Assembly (NCBI GenBank): GCA_002402465.1
Contig: DHFW01000033.1
Coordinates: 1-28,808 of the forward strand
Reading direction: 5' to 3'
Source: Bacteroidales bacterium UBA4814
GTDB taxonomy: Bacteria; Bacteroidota; Bacteroidia; Bacteroidales; UBA7960
Length of the DNA stretch: 28,808 nucleotides
Positions 1 through 7,259 of the stretch are shown piece after piece. The notes beneath the pieces were generated by a model that was not told where the DNA came from, searched no databases, and worked only from the letters and a program-made list of their open reading frames with translations. Made by a program: the position numbers and the translations under genes. Within the stretch, counting starts at the first letter, position 1; each line of letters opens with the position of its first letter.

Positions 1-386
1 TGTCCAAATTTTTTAGACCACTACAGGATACCCATAAAATGATTGGAAAAAGCTATCTTTTATCGCATGTTTTATTTAGAATGGTTATAAATTAGGGGGG
101 GGTAAATAGTAAAAACTTTTTTCATATTTTTACCATGTTGTCTAATAGCATATGTTTTAAATCTGCAAACAAGAAAAAAACGCACTTATAGCGAGAAATA
201 AAAAACACAAAACAAACCCGGGAAGAAAAAGGGGCGGGAAACCGGGCAAGGAGAAAATGAGAAGGGGTGAAAATGAGAAAGTGAGAGAGAAGGAATCCTT
301 GGTTGGTAATTGGTTAATTAGCAGGCTGGTACGTTGATAAAATTGCGCTTAAAGTATTTTTTCAACTAAATATTATCAGGGAAATC
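1..386. other. AT-rich noncoding left end
   Basis: I see no convincing gene here. The stretch is AT-rich with an isolated run of eight G at 95-102. From about 225 to 297 the plus strand is strongly purine-rich and carries an 11-base direct repeat, GAAAATGAGAA, at 253-263 and 269-279. It probably holds the upstream region of the small secreted protein gene at 387. The first 20 bases form a weak imperfect inverted repeat that could belong to whatever lies to the left. Confidence 0.5.
334..362 (+). promoter_or_regulatory. Possible promoter of the 387 gene
   Basis: TTG at 334-336, an 18-base spacer and TATTTTTT at 355-362 resemble the Bacteroidota -33/-7 pair (TTG, about 19 bases, TAnnTTTG), with one mismatch in the -7 box. 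It would give a short leader of roughly 15-20 bases. The AT-rich context makes a chance match plausible. Confidence 0.3.
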
Positions 387-650
387 ATGAAAACCATTCG
401 TAAAAACTTTTTACTGCTGGCCTTTGCCGCAGGTGCGCTGTTTTTTATTGGAAATAATGTGTTTGGAAGTGACCCGACTATGCCGGAACCACCGCCCGGT
501 GATCAGGGCGGTGGCGTAATCGCTCCTGAAGTTTGTTCAAGTTATACTTTGTGCAACCCTCATTTTACTGATTACGTCAGACCTTATGATGGAATGCGGT
601 TTTGTTGTTCAAACAATGTTCCCGGGCAAAGGGGAAAAGCAAAAAAGTAA
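387..650 (+). CDS. Small secreted four-cysteine protein
   Basis: This is an 87-residue protein of unrecognised family. Residues 1-27 look like a signal peptide: a basic start, a hydrophobic core from about 8 to 22, then NNVFGSD. The mature part is proline/glycine-rich (PEPPPGD followed by a run of glycines), then has four cysteines at positions 50, 56, 73 and 74, and a basic tail ending GKAKK. In size, export signal and company it recalls the NVEALA-type small exported proteins of Bacteroidales, which often neighbour 6-bladed beta-propeller lipoproteins, but the NVEALA motif itself is absent. A hairpin directly after the stop separates it from the propeller gene, which suggests that it is made in excess over its neighbours. 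Substrate, partner and activity are unknown; the cysteines may form disulfides outside the cytoplasm. Start chosen at ATG 387, the only start that gives the signal peptide. Confidence 0.6.
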   Translation: MKTIRKNFLLLAFAAGALFFIGNNVFGSDPTMPEPPPGDQGGGVIAPEVCSSYTLCNPHFTDYVRPYDGMRFCCSNNVPGQRGKAKK

Positions 651-659
651 ATTAGTCAA

Positions 660-700
660 AAAGGGAGTAATTTCAATTAACTTCCTTACTCCCTTTGTTT
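660..700 (+). terminator. Hairpin attenuator after the peptide gene
   Basis: AAAGGGAGTAA at 660-670 and TTACTCCCTTT at 686-696 form a perfect 11-bp stem with a 15-base loop, followed by GTTTTAACTATTTT. It starts nine bases after the small protein's stop and ends about 25 bases before the propeller start. It could be an intrinsic terminator or attenuator that lets only part of the transcription reach the next two genes, or a stabilising 3' end for the peptide mRNA. Confidence 0.6.
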
Positions 701-720
701 TAACTATTTTAGAAAAAATC

Positions 721-1860
721 ATGCAACTTAACACAAATTTTAGTGTCTTCATTATATCATTAATTCTCTTTTTTTCTTGTAAAGGGAAAACATATCAAAG
801 AGTGGAAATAGATATATTCGGTGAAATTGGACCTTTGAATATAAATATTGAAAAAATTTTGCCTCTTGAAACTTTAGACCATTCATTAATTGGAGAGGTT
901 TCAAAAGTTAGGTATAATGAGGGGAGGTATTACGTATTGGATAGGATGGTCTCACAAAACCTTTTTTTGTTTGACCAGGATGGTAATTTTTTGAAACGTT
1001 TATCCAGGGGGAGGGGCCCTGGAGAAGTTTTAAGTCCCATTGAGTTTGTTATTGATTCTGCAGCCAGGTCAGTTTTCGTTTGGGATACGGGGACCCATTA
1101 TCTAAGCGAGTATGACCTTAACCTGAATTTTAAACGTGCTGAATTCATAGAAGACCTTTTTTTGACTCATGCTGAAGACATTGGGAATGGGCTATGGTTA
1201 ATTTACAATCCGGTGCCTGTGAATGAAGATAATGGTGAACTTGGTTATTTTCTTTATTCCATTTATGATTTGAACAATAAAAATTATTTGTCAAAATTTT
1301 TTCCTATTAAGAGTGATTTGATTAATCTTGGTGCCATGATGCCCATTTCTGTTTTTCAAAACAGGGTGTTATTTTCCGCTCCGTTTTCAAATTTCTTGTA
1401 TTCTCTTCATGATTCTGAATCAGGAATCTACAGGGAAGAGTTTCTTTTTAATTTTGGTTTGCTTACACTTCATGAAAATGATATTGAAAAGGGAATAAAC
1501 CATGTTTACAAGGAGTCCAGAGAAGGTAAAATAATTATTCCGTTTTATGGAATTGGGGAAAACAGGGACTTTATTTCATTTAACTTTTCATTGTACGGCC
1601 GCGATAATTTTCTGCTTTTTTCCAAGAAAACAAAGGATTCTTTTTATTCAGAAACTATTTTTCAAGAAAAGATCTTGCCAAAATGCAGATTGATTGGCAG
1701 TTTTGGTGACAACCAATTTTTAGCATTTGCAGATCCGATCGATGTTTTGAGTTTTTTTCTATATCAAGCGGATTTATATGAAATGGTTTCAAAGCTTCAT
1801 GATCTAAGTAATCCTTGTATCATTATTTTTTCTGTAAGAGAAAATGAAAACTCTCAGTAA
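721..1860 (+). CDS. 6-bladed beta-propeller lipoprotein
   Basis: This is a predicted 379-residue exported lipoprotein. The hydrophobic N-terminus ends in FFSC, so Cys20 is the likely lipidated residue and the protein should sit on a cell-envelope membrane. The body fits the Bacteroidota 6-bladed beta-propeller family (DUF4934/5128-like): a 'LFDQDGNF.KRLSRGRGPGE' segment around residues 80-100 matches the family's typical glycine-rich repeat, followed by VFVWDTGTHYLSEYDLN. Such propellers are thought to bind ligands or partner proteins; no catalytic residue is evident. An open frame continues upstream to 586, but that part overlaps the peptide gene and the hairpin, so ATG 721, which gives a proper lipoprotein signal, is the start. 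The gene overlaps the next one by 17 bases, implying coupled translation. Its base composition is clearly more AT-rich than the metabolic genes to the right. Confidence 0.75.
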   Translation: MQLNTNFSVFIISLILFFSCKGKTYQRVEIDIFGEIGPLNINIEKILPLETLDHSLIGEVSKVRYNEGRYYVLDRMVSQNLFLFDQDGNFLKRLSRGRGPGEVLSPIEFVIDSAARSVFVWDTGTHYLSEYDLNLNFKRAEFIEDLFLTHAEDIGNGLWLIYNPVPVNEDNGELGYFLYSIYDLNNKNYLSKFFPIKSDLINLGAMMPISVFQNRVLFSAPFSNFLYSLHDSESGIYREEFLFNFGLLTLHENDIEKGINHVYKESREGKIIIPFYGIGENRDFISFNFSLYGRDNFLLFSKKTKDSFYSETIFQEKILPKCRLIGSFGDNQFLAFADPIDVLSFFLYQADLYEMVSKLHDLSNPCIIIFSVRENENSQ

Positions 1861-2464
1861 AAAATACAAGACTAATTTAACTGCCATCATATGGGCTTTG
1901 GTTTTGGTAACTTTTCTATTTGTTAATCAATACAACCAAAAATCCCTGATCGACAAAAACCAAATTTATTTGTCAGAATATGATAAACGCATTGATAGAA
2001 TTAGAGATTCACTTGAGTTACTAACAGAAAACATATTTTTAGAAAACTATGAAGTTGTTTCGGCCTCTGGAGAATTGAAATTGTTGAATTCAATGATTTC
2101 CGACCAAGTTCTGATTTATCGATTTTTTGAAAATTCATGCTTTCCTTGTATTGAAAACGATTTATTGATAATCGATTCCTTAAATGTATTAATTGAAAAC
2201 CAGAACAGGATTCTTCTAATTCCACAGTTTAGAAATGTTAACCATCTAAAATTTTTCCTTGAAAAACAAAATGTAAAAATCCAAAGCTTTAATTTTTCAA
2301 ATGAGTTCAATATCCCAATCGAGGACTATTCAATTAATTTTAGTCTATACTTTCTTTTGATAAATGAAGATTTAAAAATTCAATTAGCTTACACATCAAC
2401 ACCTGGTCATTCAATTGAAACACCCTTTTTCCGTAATGTTATGGACTATTTTCAAAATAAATGA
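1844..2464 (+). CDS. Membrane-anchored thioredoxin-like CxxC protein
   Basis: This 206-residue protein has an N-terminal hydrophobic helix at about residues 11-29, acting as a signal anchor or uncleaved signal, then a probable short coiled segment at 38-62 and a soluble domain. The segment YRFFENSCFPCIEND holds Cys99 and Cys102 after a beta strand, which is the layout of a thioredoxin-fold active site (compare TlpA/ResA-type WCPPC). A helix and strand follow (ILLIPQF), but the classic cis-proline motif is not obvious. The likely site of action is the periplasmic face, as thiol-disulfide reductant or isomerase. Its start lies inside the propeller gene, so the two are probably made together, and the four-cysteine protein upstream is a natural candidate substrate; that link is inference. 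It could instead be a redox-inactive relative. Confidence 0.6.
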   Translation: MKTLSKKYKTNLTAIIWALVLVTFLFVNQYNQKSLIDKNQIYLSEYDKRIDRIRDSLELLTENIFLENYEVVSASGELKLLNSMISDQVLIYRFFENSCFPCIENDLLIIDSLNVLIENQNRILLIPQFRNVNHLKFFLEKQNVKIQSFNFSNEFNIPIEDYSINFSLYFLLINEDLKIQLAYTSTPGHSIETPFFRNVMDYFQNK

Positions 2465-2565
2465 GAATATATGGGAAGTTTTCAAAGTCTTTTTCTCCAT
2501 TTATTCGGTAAGGTTAAAATAAAAAAATGGTATTAACTGGTTAGCTCATTGAAACAGGGCCTATT

Positions 2566-2598
2566 ACTCACCGGGCGTCTTCAAGTCACCCGGTGAGT
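2566..2598. repeat. CACCGGG inverted repeat
   Basis: ACTCACCGGG at 2566-2575 pairs with CCCGGTGAGT at 2589-2598 (10 bp, 13-base loop). The right arm, read as AGTCACCCGGTGAGT at 2584-2598, is itself a near-perfect 15-base palindrome. Close relatives occur at 24185-24201 and 24234-24248, so this may be a dispersed palindromic element. No T-run follows, so it is not a standard terminator. Confidence 0.5.
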
Positions 2599-2744
2599 GT
2601 CATGTTTCATAAAACTTTGACTTTCTGACCCTCCCCTTTTTTTCTGATTACTTCGGACCTTCCTGCCAGCAGGCTTCGGACTCCATCTTTTAATAAAACC
2701 TATAAAAAACTCCCCTGATAGTGGGCAGATTTTAATATTTCGAC

Positions 2745-2752
2745 TATTTTTG
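2745..2752 (+). promoter_or_regulatory. -7 box of the carboxylase operon
   Basis: TATTTTTG matches the Bacteroidota TAnnTTTG consensus exactly and lies 31 bases before the GTG start at 2784. No clear TTG lies at the expected upstream distance, so support is partial. Confidence 0.35.
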
Positions 2753-2783
2753 AGGCTTAAAGAAACCAAACCCATTACCCGCC

Positions 2784-4391
2784 GTGTTTCAGATCCCTAC
2801 GCATATTCATCCGTATGGGCATGAGTATTTTGCCAACCGCGACAGCTACCTTAAACTGCTTGAAAACCATCGCAGTATTATGCACCGGGTTTTGCAAGGA
2901 GGGCCCCTCCAGGCAATTGATAAGCATCGCTCCAGGGGCAAGCTGCTGGCACGCGAGCGCATCGACCTGCTGATTGATGCCAACACGCCTTTTCTTGAAC
3001 TTTCTTCCCTGGCGGCTTTTGGCCAGTATAAGGATGGATTCCCTTCAGCAGGTATTGTAACCGGCATTGGGGTGATACAGGGGCGTGAGGCAGTGATCGT
3101 AGCCAACGATGCTACGGTAAAAGGGGGTACTTACATTAAAGAAACCATTCGCAAGCACATACGCGCCCAGGAAATTGCCATGCAGAACAACTTGCCCTGC
3201 GTGTATATGGTCGATTCGGGCGGGGTGTTTTTGCCCGAACAAGCCGAAGTGTTTCCCGACCGCGACGACTTTGGCCGCATCTTTTTCAACCAGGCCAAAC
3301 TCTCGGCCCAGGGCTGCCCACAAATAGCACTGGTAATGGGATCATGCACTGCGGGCGGTGCCTATGTGCCTGCCATGAGCGATGAAACCGTGATCGTTCG
3401 CAACCAGGGCACCATCTTTATTGGTGGTCCGCCGCTGGTAAAGGCTGCCACCGGCGAGATCGTTACGCCCGAAGAGCTGGGTGGGGCAGAGGTGCATACC
3501 TCAAAGTCGGGCGTGGTCGACCACTTGGCCGAGAACGACCAGCACGCCATTGCTATTTGTCGCAGCATATTCGAAACCTTTCAGCCCGCTGAAAAGCAGG
3601 TGCTTGCGGTAAAAAAACCCGAGCCACCTGCTTATGACCCCGAAGAGCTTTATGGGGTGCTTCAGTCTGACCCCAAAAGACAAACCGACCCCTACGAGAT
3701 CATTGCCCGCCTGGTTGATGGCAGCCGCTTTCATGAATTCAAGGCACGCTATGCCACAACACTGGTTACCGGTTTTGCGCATATTATGGGTTACCCCGTG
3801 GGCATCATTGCCAACAACGGCGTGCTTTTTGCCGAATCATCGCTTAAGGGTGCGCACTTTATTGAACTTTGCAACTTTCGAAAGATACCCATACTGTTCC
3901 TGCAGAATATTACCGGCTTCATGGTTGGGAAGGCCTACGAAACTTCTGGACTGGCCCGCGATGGTGCCAAGCTGGTGCACGCCGTGGCCACTGCCAATGT
4001 GCCCAAGATTACCATCATAACCGGCGGCTCATACGGGGCCGGAAACTATGCCATGGCTGGCCGGGCTTACGACCCGCACTTTCTGTTTATGTGGCCGGGC
4101 TCACGCATCTCGGTAATGGGTGGGCAACAAGCTGCCAGCGTGCTGGCACAGGTGAAGATGGACCAGTTGGAAGCCATGGGCAAAAAGGTGGATGAAGCAG
4201 AGATTGAAGCCATGAAGGCTGAAATCCTGAAAAAATACGAAGAGGAGGGTTCAGCCTATTACAGCACCTCACGGCTGTGGGACGATGGTATTATCGAACC
4301 CCTGCAAACAAGGCAGGTGGTGGCCATGGCCATTGCCATTTCACAGAATAAAAAATATGAAGAGCCGCGAAGCGGGGTGTACCGTATGTAA
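2784..4391 (+). CDS. mccB: Methylcrotonyl-CoA carboxylase, carboxyltransferase subunit
   Basis: This biotin-dependent acyl-CoA carboxylase beta subunit moves the carboxyl group from carboxybiotin to the acyl-CoA in the cytoplasm. Its 535 residues match the usual MCC beta length. Diagnostic stretches are LPEQAEVFPDRDDFGR (150-165), VMGSCTAGGAYVPAMSDE (184-201), GPPLVKAATGE (215-225), LFLQNITGFMVG (371-382) and GGSYGAGNYAMAGRAY (414-429); the acyl-CoA and biotin oxyanion glycines are present. The 'FPDRDDFGR' region resembles methylcrotonyl-CoA rather than propionyl-CoA carboxylase. The aromatic Tyr417 lies in the region reported to separate MCC (aromatic) from geranyl-CoA carboxylase (glycine), but the alignment needs checking. 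The start is GTG 2784, since no ATG lies between the upstream stop and residue 33 and the N-terminal helices are needed. It begins a run in which a LiuC-like hydratase (11-bp gap) and the alpha subunit follow, as in leucine catabolism clusters. Confidence 0.85.
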   Translation: MFQIPTHIHPYGHEYFANRDSYLKLLENHRSIMHRVLQGGPLQAIDKHRSRGKLLARERIDLLIDANTPFLELSSLAAFGQYKDGFPSAGIVTGIGVIQGREAVIVANDATVKGGTYIKETIRKHIRAQEIAMQNNLPCVYMVDSGGVFLPEQAEVFPDRDDFGRIFFNQAKLSAQGCPQIALVMGSCTAGGAYVPAMSDETVIVRNQGTIFIGGPPLVKAATGEIVTPEELGGAEVHTSKSGVVDHLAENDQHAIAICRSIFETFQPAEKQVLAVKKPEPPAYDPEELYGVLQSDPKRQTDPYEIIARLVDGSRFHEFKARYATTLVTGFAHIMGYPVGIIANNGVLFAESSLKGAHFIELCNFRKIPILFLQNITGFMVGKAYETSGLARDGAKLVHAVATANVPKITIITGGSYGAGNYAMAGRAYDPHFLFMWPGSRISVMGGQQAASVLAQVKMDQLEAMGKKVDEAEIEAMKAEILKKYEEEGSAYYSTSRLWDDGIIEPLQTRQVVAMAIAISQNKKYEEPRSGVYRM

Positions 4392-4402
4392 TTTTTTGGT
4401 TG

Positions 4403-5188
4403 ATGGAAAAGTTTGAAGCCATAGTGGTTGAAAAGGAGAACTACATTTGTACGTTGTGGCTGGCTCGGCCTGAAAAGCGAAATGCCATAAACCGGCAAAT
4501 GGCAGCCGAGCTGGTTTCTTTTTTGGCTTCCGCCGAAAACGACCCGCAAATTCGGGTGGTGATCCTTCGTGGGCAGGGTGATTTTTTCTGCGCCGGGGGC
4601 GACCTGAAATGGATGAGCCAGGGTGATGAACTCTTACCTGAAGATCGCTCGGGAGACGTGCTGGCCGGGCTTTACCTTTCACTCTACCGCTTCCCAAAAC
4701 CATTGATAACCATTGTTCACGGTGCTGCAATGGGCGGTGCGCTCGGGCTTATCGCCTGCGCTGACTTTGTGCTGGCCGAAAATCAGGCCGTTTTTTCTTT
4801 CAGCGAAGTGAAACTCGGGCTGGTTCCTGCCACCATTTCTCCTTTTGTAATAAAAAGAATAGGCGAGTTAAATGCAAGGCAACTGATGCTGAGCGGCGAA
4901 AAAATAAATGCATCCGAGGCCGTTAGGATGCATTTGGCAGACAAGGCAGGCAGCATTGAGCAGCTCATAACTTTTGCAATGGAATTGTCAACCAACATGG
5001 CCGGAAATGCCCCTGAAGCTATGAAGACTTGCAAACGCCTTATTCAGCAGGTGACCGGTAAAGAAATTGATCACTCATTAAGCAAATATACGGCTGACCT
5101 GTTAACTAAGCTGCAAAAAGGGGAAGAAGCCCAAGAGGGCATGAAGGCCTTTCTTGAAAAGAGAAAACCGACCTGGCCGGAAAAGTAA
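4403..5188 (+). CDS. Enoyl-CoA hydratase, LiuC-like (methylglutaconyl-CoA)
   Basis: This 261-residue crotonase-family protein probably hydrates 3-methylglutaconyl-CoA to HMG-CoA. ARPEKRNAIN (21-30) and FCAGGDLKWM (62-71) form the CoA-binding and first oxyanion region, and HGAAMGGALGL (106-116) holds the second oxyanion glycine. SEVKLGLVPATISPFV (134-149) carries Glu135, matching the second catalytic Glu of crotonases (Glu164 in rat). Gly115 stands where the classical first Glu (Glu144) lies. DLxWM and LVPATISPFV agree with what I recall of bacterial LiuC proteins. Being sandwiched between the two carboxylase subunits, with 11- and 10-bp gaps, supports the leucine-branch role. ATG 4403 is preferred to TTG 4400. 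A generic short-chain enoyl-CoA hydratase is the alternative. Confidence 0.8.
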   Translation: MEKFEAIVVEKENYICTLWLARPEKRNAINRQMAAELVSFLASAENDPQIRVVILRGQGDFFCAGGDLKWMSQGDELLPEDRSGDVLAGLYLSLYRFPKPLITIVHGAAMGGALGLIACADFVLAENQAVFSFSEVKLGLVPATISPFVIKRIGELNARQLMLSGEKINASEAVRMHLADKAGSIEQLITFAMELSTNMAGNAPEAMKTCKRLIQQVTGKEIDHSLSKYTADLLTKLQKGEEAQEGMKAFLEKRKPTWPEK

Positions 5189-5198
5189 ACATGAGAAG

Positions 5199-7184
5199 AT
5201 GAAGCGAAACATTACTAAGGTACTGGTGGCCAACCGCGGCGAAATTGCCATTCGGATATTCCGATCGCTGCGGCAAATGGGCATAAAAAGTGTGGCCATT
5301 TTTTCTGAAGCGGATGCGGGGGGGCTGCATGTGGAGCATGCCGACGAAAGCTATTTGCTTCAGGGAGGAAGCCTTACCGACACTTACCTTAACCAGAAAA
5401 AGATCATTGCCATTGCACAGCAAGCAGGAGCCGACGCTATTCACCCGGGCTACGGCTTCCTGTCGGAGTCGCATGAATTCTCGCAGACCGTGAGAAAAGC
5501 CGGACTGGTTTTTATTGGCCCCGGAGATGAAGCCATCAGGATGATGGGAAACAAGATAGAAGCCCGTAACCTGGTAAAAAAGCTGCGTGTGCCCCTTATT
5601 AATGGCGCTACCGGAAGCCCTGAAGAACTCATGGCAGTGGCAAGCTCGGTTGGCTTTCCTTTGCTGGTAAAGGCTGCGGCAGGTGGCGGCGGCAAAGGCA
5701 TGCGCATTGCCGAAAACCAGAATCAGGTAAAAGACATGCTCGAAACGGCCCAGCGCGAAGCCCTCAACTACTTTGGCAATGGTGATGTGTACATAGAAAA
5801 ATACCTTGACAAGCCCCACCATATTGAAGTACAGCTTATTGCCGATGAGCATGGAAATGTGGTGACCCTTTTCGAAAGGGAATGCAGCATACAGCGTCGC
5901 TATCAAAAGATTATCGAGGAGGCACCAAGCCCCAATGTGAATCCTGAGCTAAGAGAGAAACTTATGCAGGCGGCCCGTCGTATTGCAGAAGAAATTGGCT
6001 ATGTGAGCGCTGGCACTATCGAGTTCCTGGTCTCTGGCCAGGATTATTATTTCCTCGAAATGAACACCCGCATTCAGGTGGAGCACCCGGTTACGGAAAT
6101 GATCACCGGCATCGATATTGTGCGCGAGCAGGTAAGCATTGCCTGGGGCAAGCCACTGTCTTTCTGCCAGGAAGAAGTTCAGATAAACGGGCATGCCATC
6201 GAAGCCCGCGTATATGCCGAGGACCCCGAAAAAGATTTTATGCCCTCGCCGGGTAAGATTTTGTTTTACCGTAATGCTGCTGATTCAGGGTTGCGCATCG
6301 ATGCATCAGTCGCCTCAGGCTCGGAAGTGAGCAGTCAATTCGACCCTATGATCGGCAAGGTGATCAGCCATGGTGCCACTCGCCACGAAGCCCGTCTGAA
6401 ACTTATTGCCGGACTGGAAGGCTACCTGGTGCATGGCATTAAAACCAATATCCCTTACCTGATTGCATTGTTAAATGCCGTCGAATTTATTGATGGCAGT
6501 GCCGACACCAACTTCTGCAAGCATTTTCTGCAAAATGGGTTTAGTGAGTCGCTCAAGGGAATTCCTGACGCTGACCTGCTGATCGCCGCTTTTATTTTTG
6601 CCGGTAGGAAAAAAAGAGCCAAAGGCGAAAAAATATGGAATCAACTGGGCTACTGGCGCCTGTGTATGCGTACCGGGCTCATTATTAACGGGCAAAAAAT
6701 CTCTCGCAGCATTAACACCATCGATCCCGAAAGGATTTACATGGAGCCCGGTGAGAAAAAAATTATTTATCATTTGATGAAAAAAACCGATCATGAACTT
6801 ATGATCGATGCCTCAGGAGTGCTTCACAAATTATATTTCACGCTGAAGGCCGATGGTTCAGCCTTGATTCAGCTAAAGGGAAAGGTTTATCTGATGCAGC
6901 ATGCCATGCACCTGAACCGCGAAAACCTGACCCGCATCAACAGCAATCCCGTGCTCGAAGGCAATTATGTGGTGAGTGCCCCCATGTTTGGAAAGGTAAT
7001 CCAAATCAACGTGAAGCCCGGCGATCTGGTAAACAAAGGCGATACTTTGCTGATCCTGGAATCCATGAAAATGGAAAACCGGGTAGTGGCCATTGGCAAA
7101 GGACAGGTGCAAACCATCGAGGTGCATACCGGCGATTTGGTGCAGGACAATCAAAGGTTGATGGTTTTGTCTAACATTTCTTGA
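5199..7184 (+). CDS. mccA: Methylcrotonyl-CoA carboxylase, biotin carboxylase/BCCP subunit
   Basis: This 661-residue alpha subunit carboxylates its own biotin using ATP and bicarbonate, then feeds the carboxyltransferase encoded two genes upstream. The biotin carboxylase part spans about 1-450: VANRGEIAIRIFR (10-22), HPGYGFLSE (82-90), the ATP-grasp glycine loop AAGGGGKGM (160-168), FERECSIQRRYQK (225-237), and EMNTRIQVEHPVTE (287-300) with the catalytic Arg/Glu residues. A middle linker domain follows at about 455-580. The C-terminal biotinyl domain (590-659) has ESMKMEN with Lys624 as biotin site; the usual EAMKM has Ala where this has Ser. The open frame extends upstream to 5154, but homology begins at ATG 5199, 10 bp after the hydratase stop. 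Adjacency makes MCC more likely than propionyl- or acetyl-CoA carboxylase; geranyl-CoA carboxylase is not excluded. Confidence 0.85.
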   Translation: MKRNITKVLVANRGEIAIRIFRSLRQMGIKSVAIFSEADAGGLHVEHADESYLLQGGSLTDTYLNQKKIIAIAQQAGADAIHPGYGFLSESHEFSQTVRKAGLVFIGPGDEAIRMMGNKIEARNLVKKLRVPLINGATGSPEELMAVASSVGFPLLVKAAAGGGGKGMRIAENQNQVKDMLETAQREALNYFGNGDVYIEKYLDKPHHIEVQLIADEHGNVVTLFERECSIQRRYQKIIEEAPSPNVNPELREKLMQAARRIAEEIGYVSAGTIEFLVSGQDYYFLEMNTRIQVEHPVTEMITGIDIVREQVSIAWGKPLSFCQEEVQINGHAIEARVYAEDPEKDFMPSPGKILFYRNAADSGLRIDASVASGSEVSSQFDPMIGKVISHGATRHEARLKLIAGLEGYLVHGIKTNIPYLIALLNAVEFIDGSADTNFCKHFLQNGFSESLKGIPDADLLIAAFIFAGRKKRAKGEKIWNQLGYWRLCMRTGLIINGQKISRSINTIDPERIYMEPGEKKIIYHLMKKTDHELMIDASGVLHKLYFTLKADGSALIQLKGKVYLMQHAMHLNRENLTRINSNPVLEGNYVVSAPMFGKVIQINVKPGDLVNKGDTLLILESMKMENRVVAIGKGQVQTIEVHTGDLVQDNQRLMVLSNIS

Positions 7185-7259
7185 AAAAAAATCAACAAAA
7201 ATTTGTTTTAAATAAACCATTCCTTAAAAACGTTGTTAAAGGTTCATAAAAAATCACCC

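Larger units (their letters stand above)
2465..2783. other. Intergenic gap before the carboxylase run
   Basis: I see no gene here. The gap contains the CACCGGG/CCCGGTG inverted repeat at 2566-2598 and a repeated CTTCGGAC (about 2650 and 2672) around a CCTGCCAGCAGG palindrome. A -7-like box lies at 2745. Base composition shifts here from the AT-rich cassette to the more balanced metabolic genes, so this is a likely boundary between two blocks. Confidence 0.5.

Noticed and set aside
1..22. Possible insertion sequence end (TGTCC... with an imperfect inverted repeat) at the window start
   Set aside because: No transposase, target duplication or matching partner end is visible; too short to support a mobile element.
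586..720. N-terminal extension of the propeller gene upstream of 721
   Set aside because: It overlaps the small protein gene and the hairpin and lacks a signal; the lipoprotein signal begins at 721.
2581..2775. 64-codon minus-strand frame in the gap before mccB
   Set aside because: No signal or domain features and it runs through the inverted repeat; more likely noncoding.
5106..5906. Open frame on the minus strand opposite mccA
   Set aside because: Antisense to conserved biotin carboxylase motifs; no recognisable domain.
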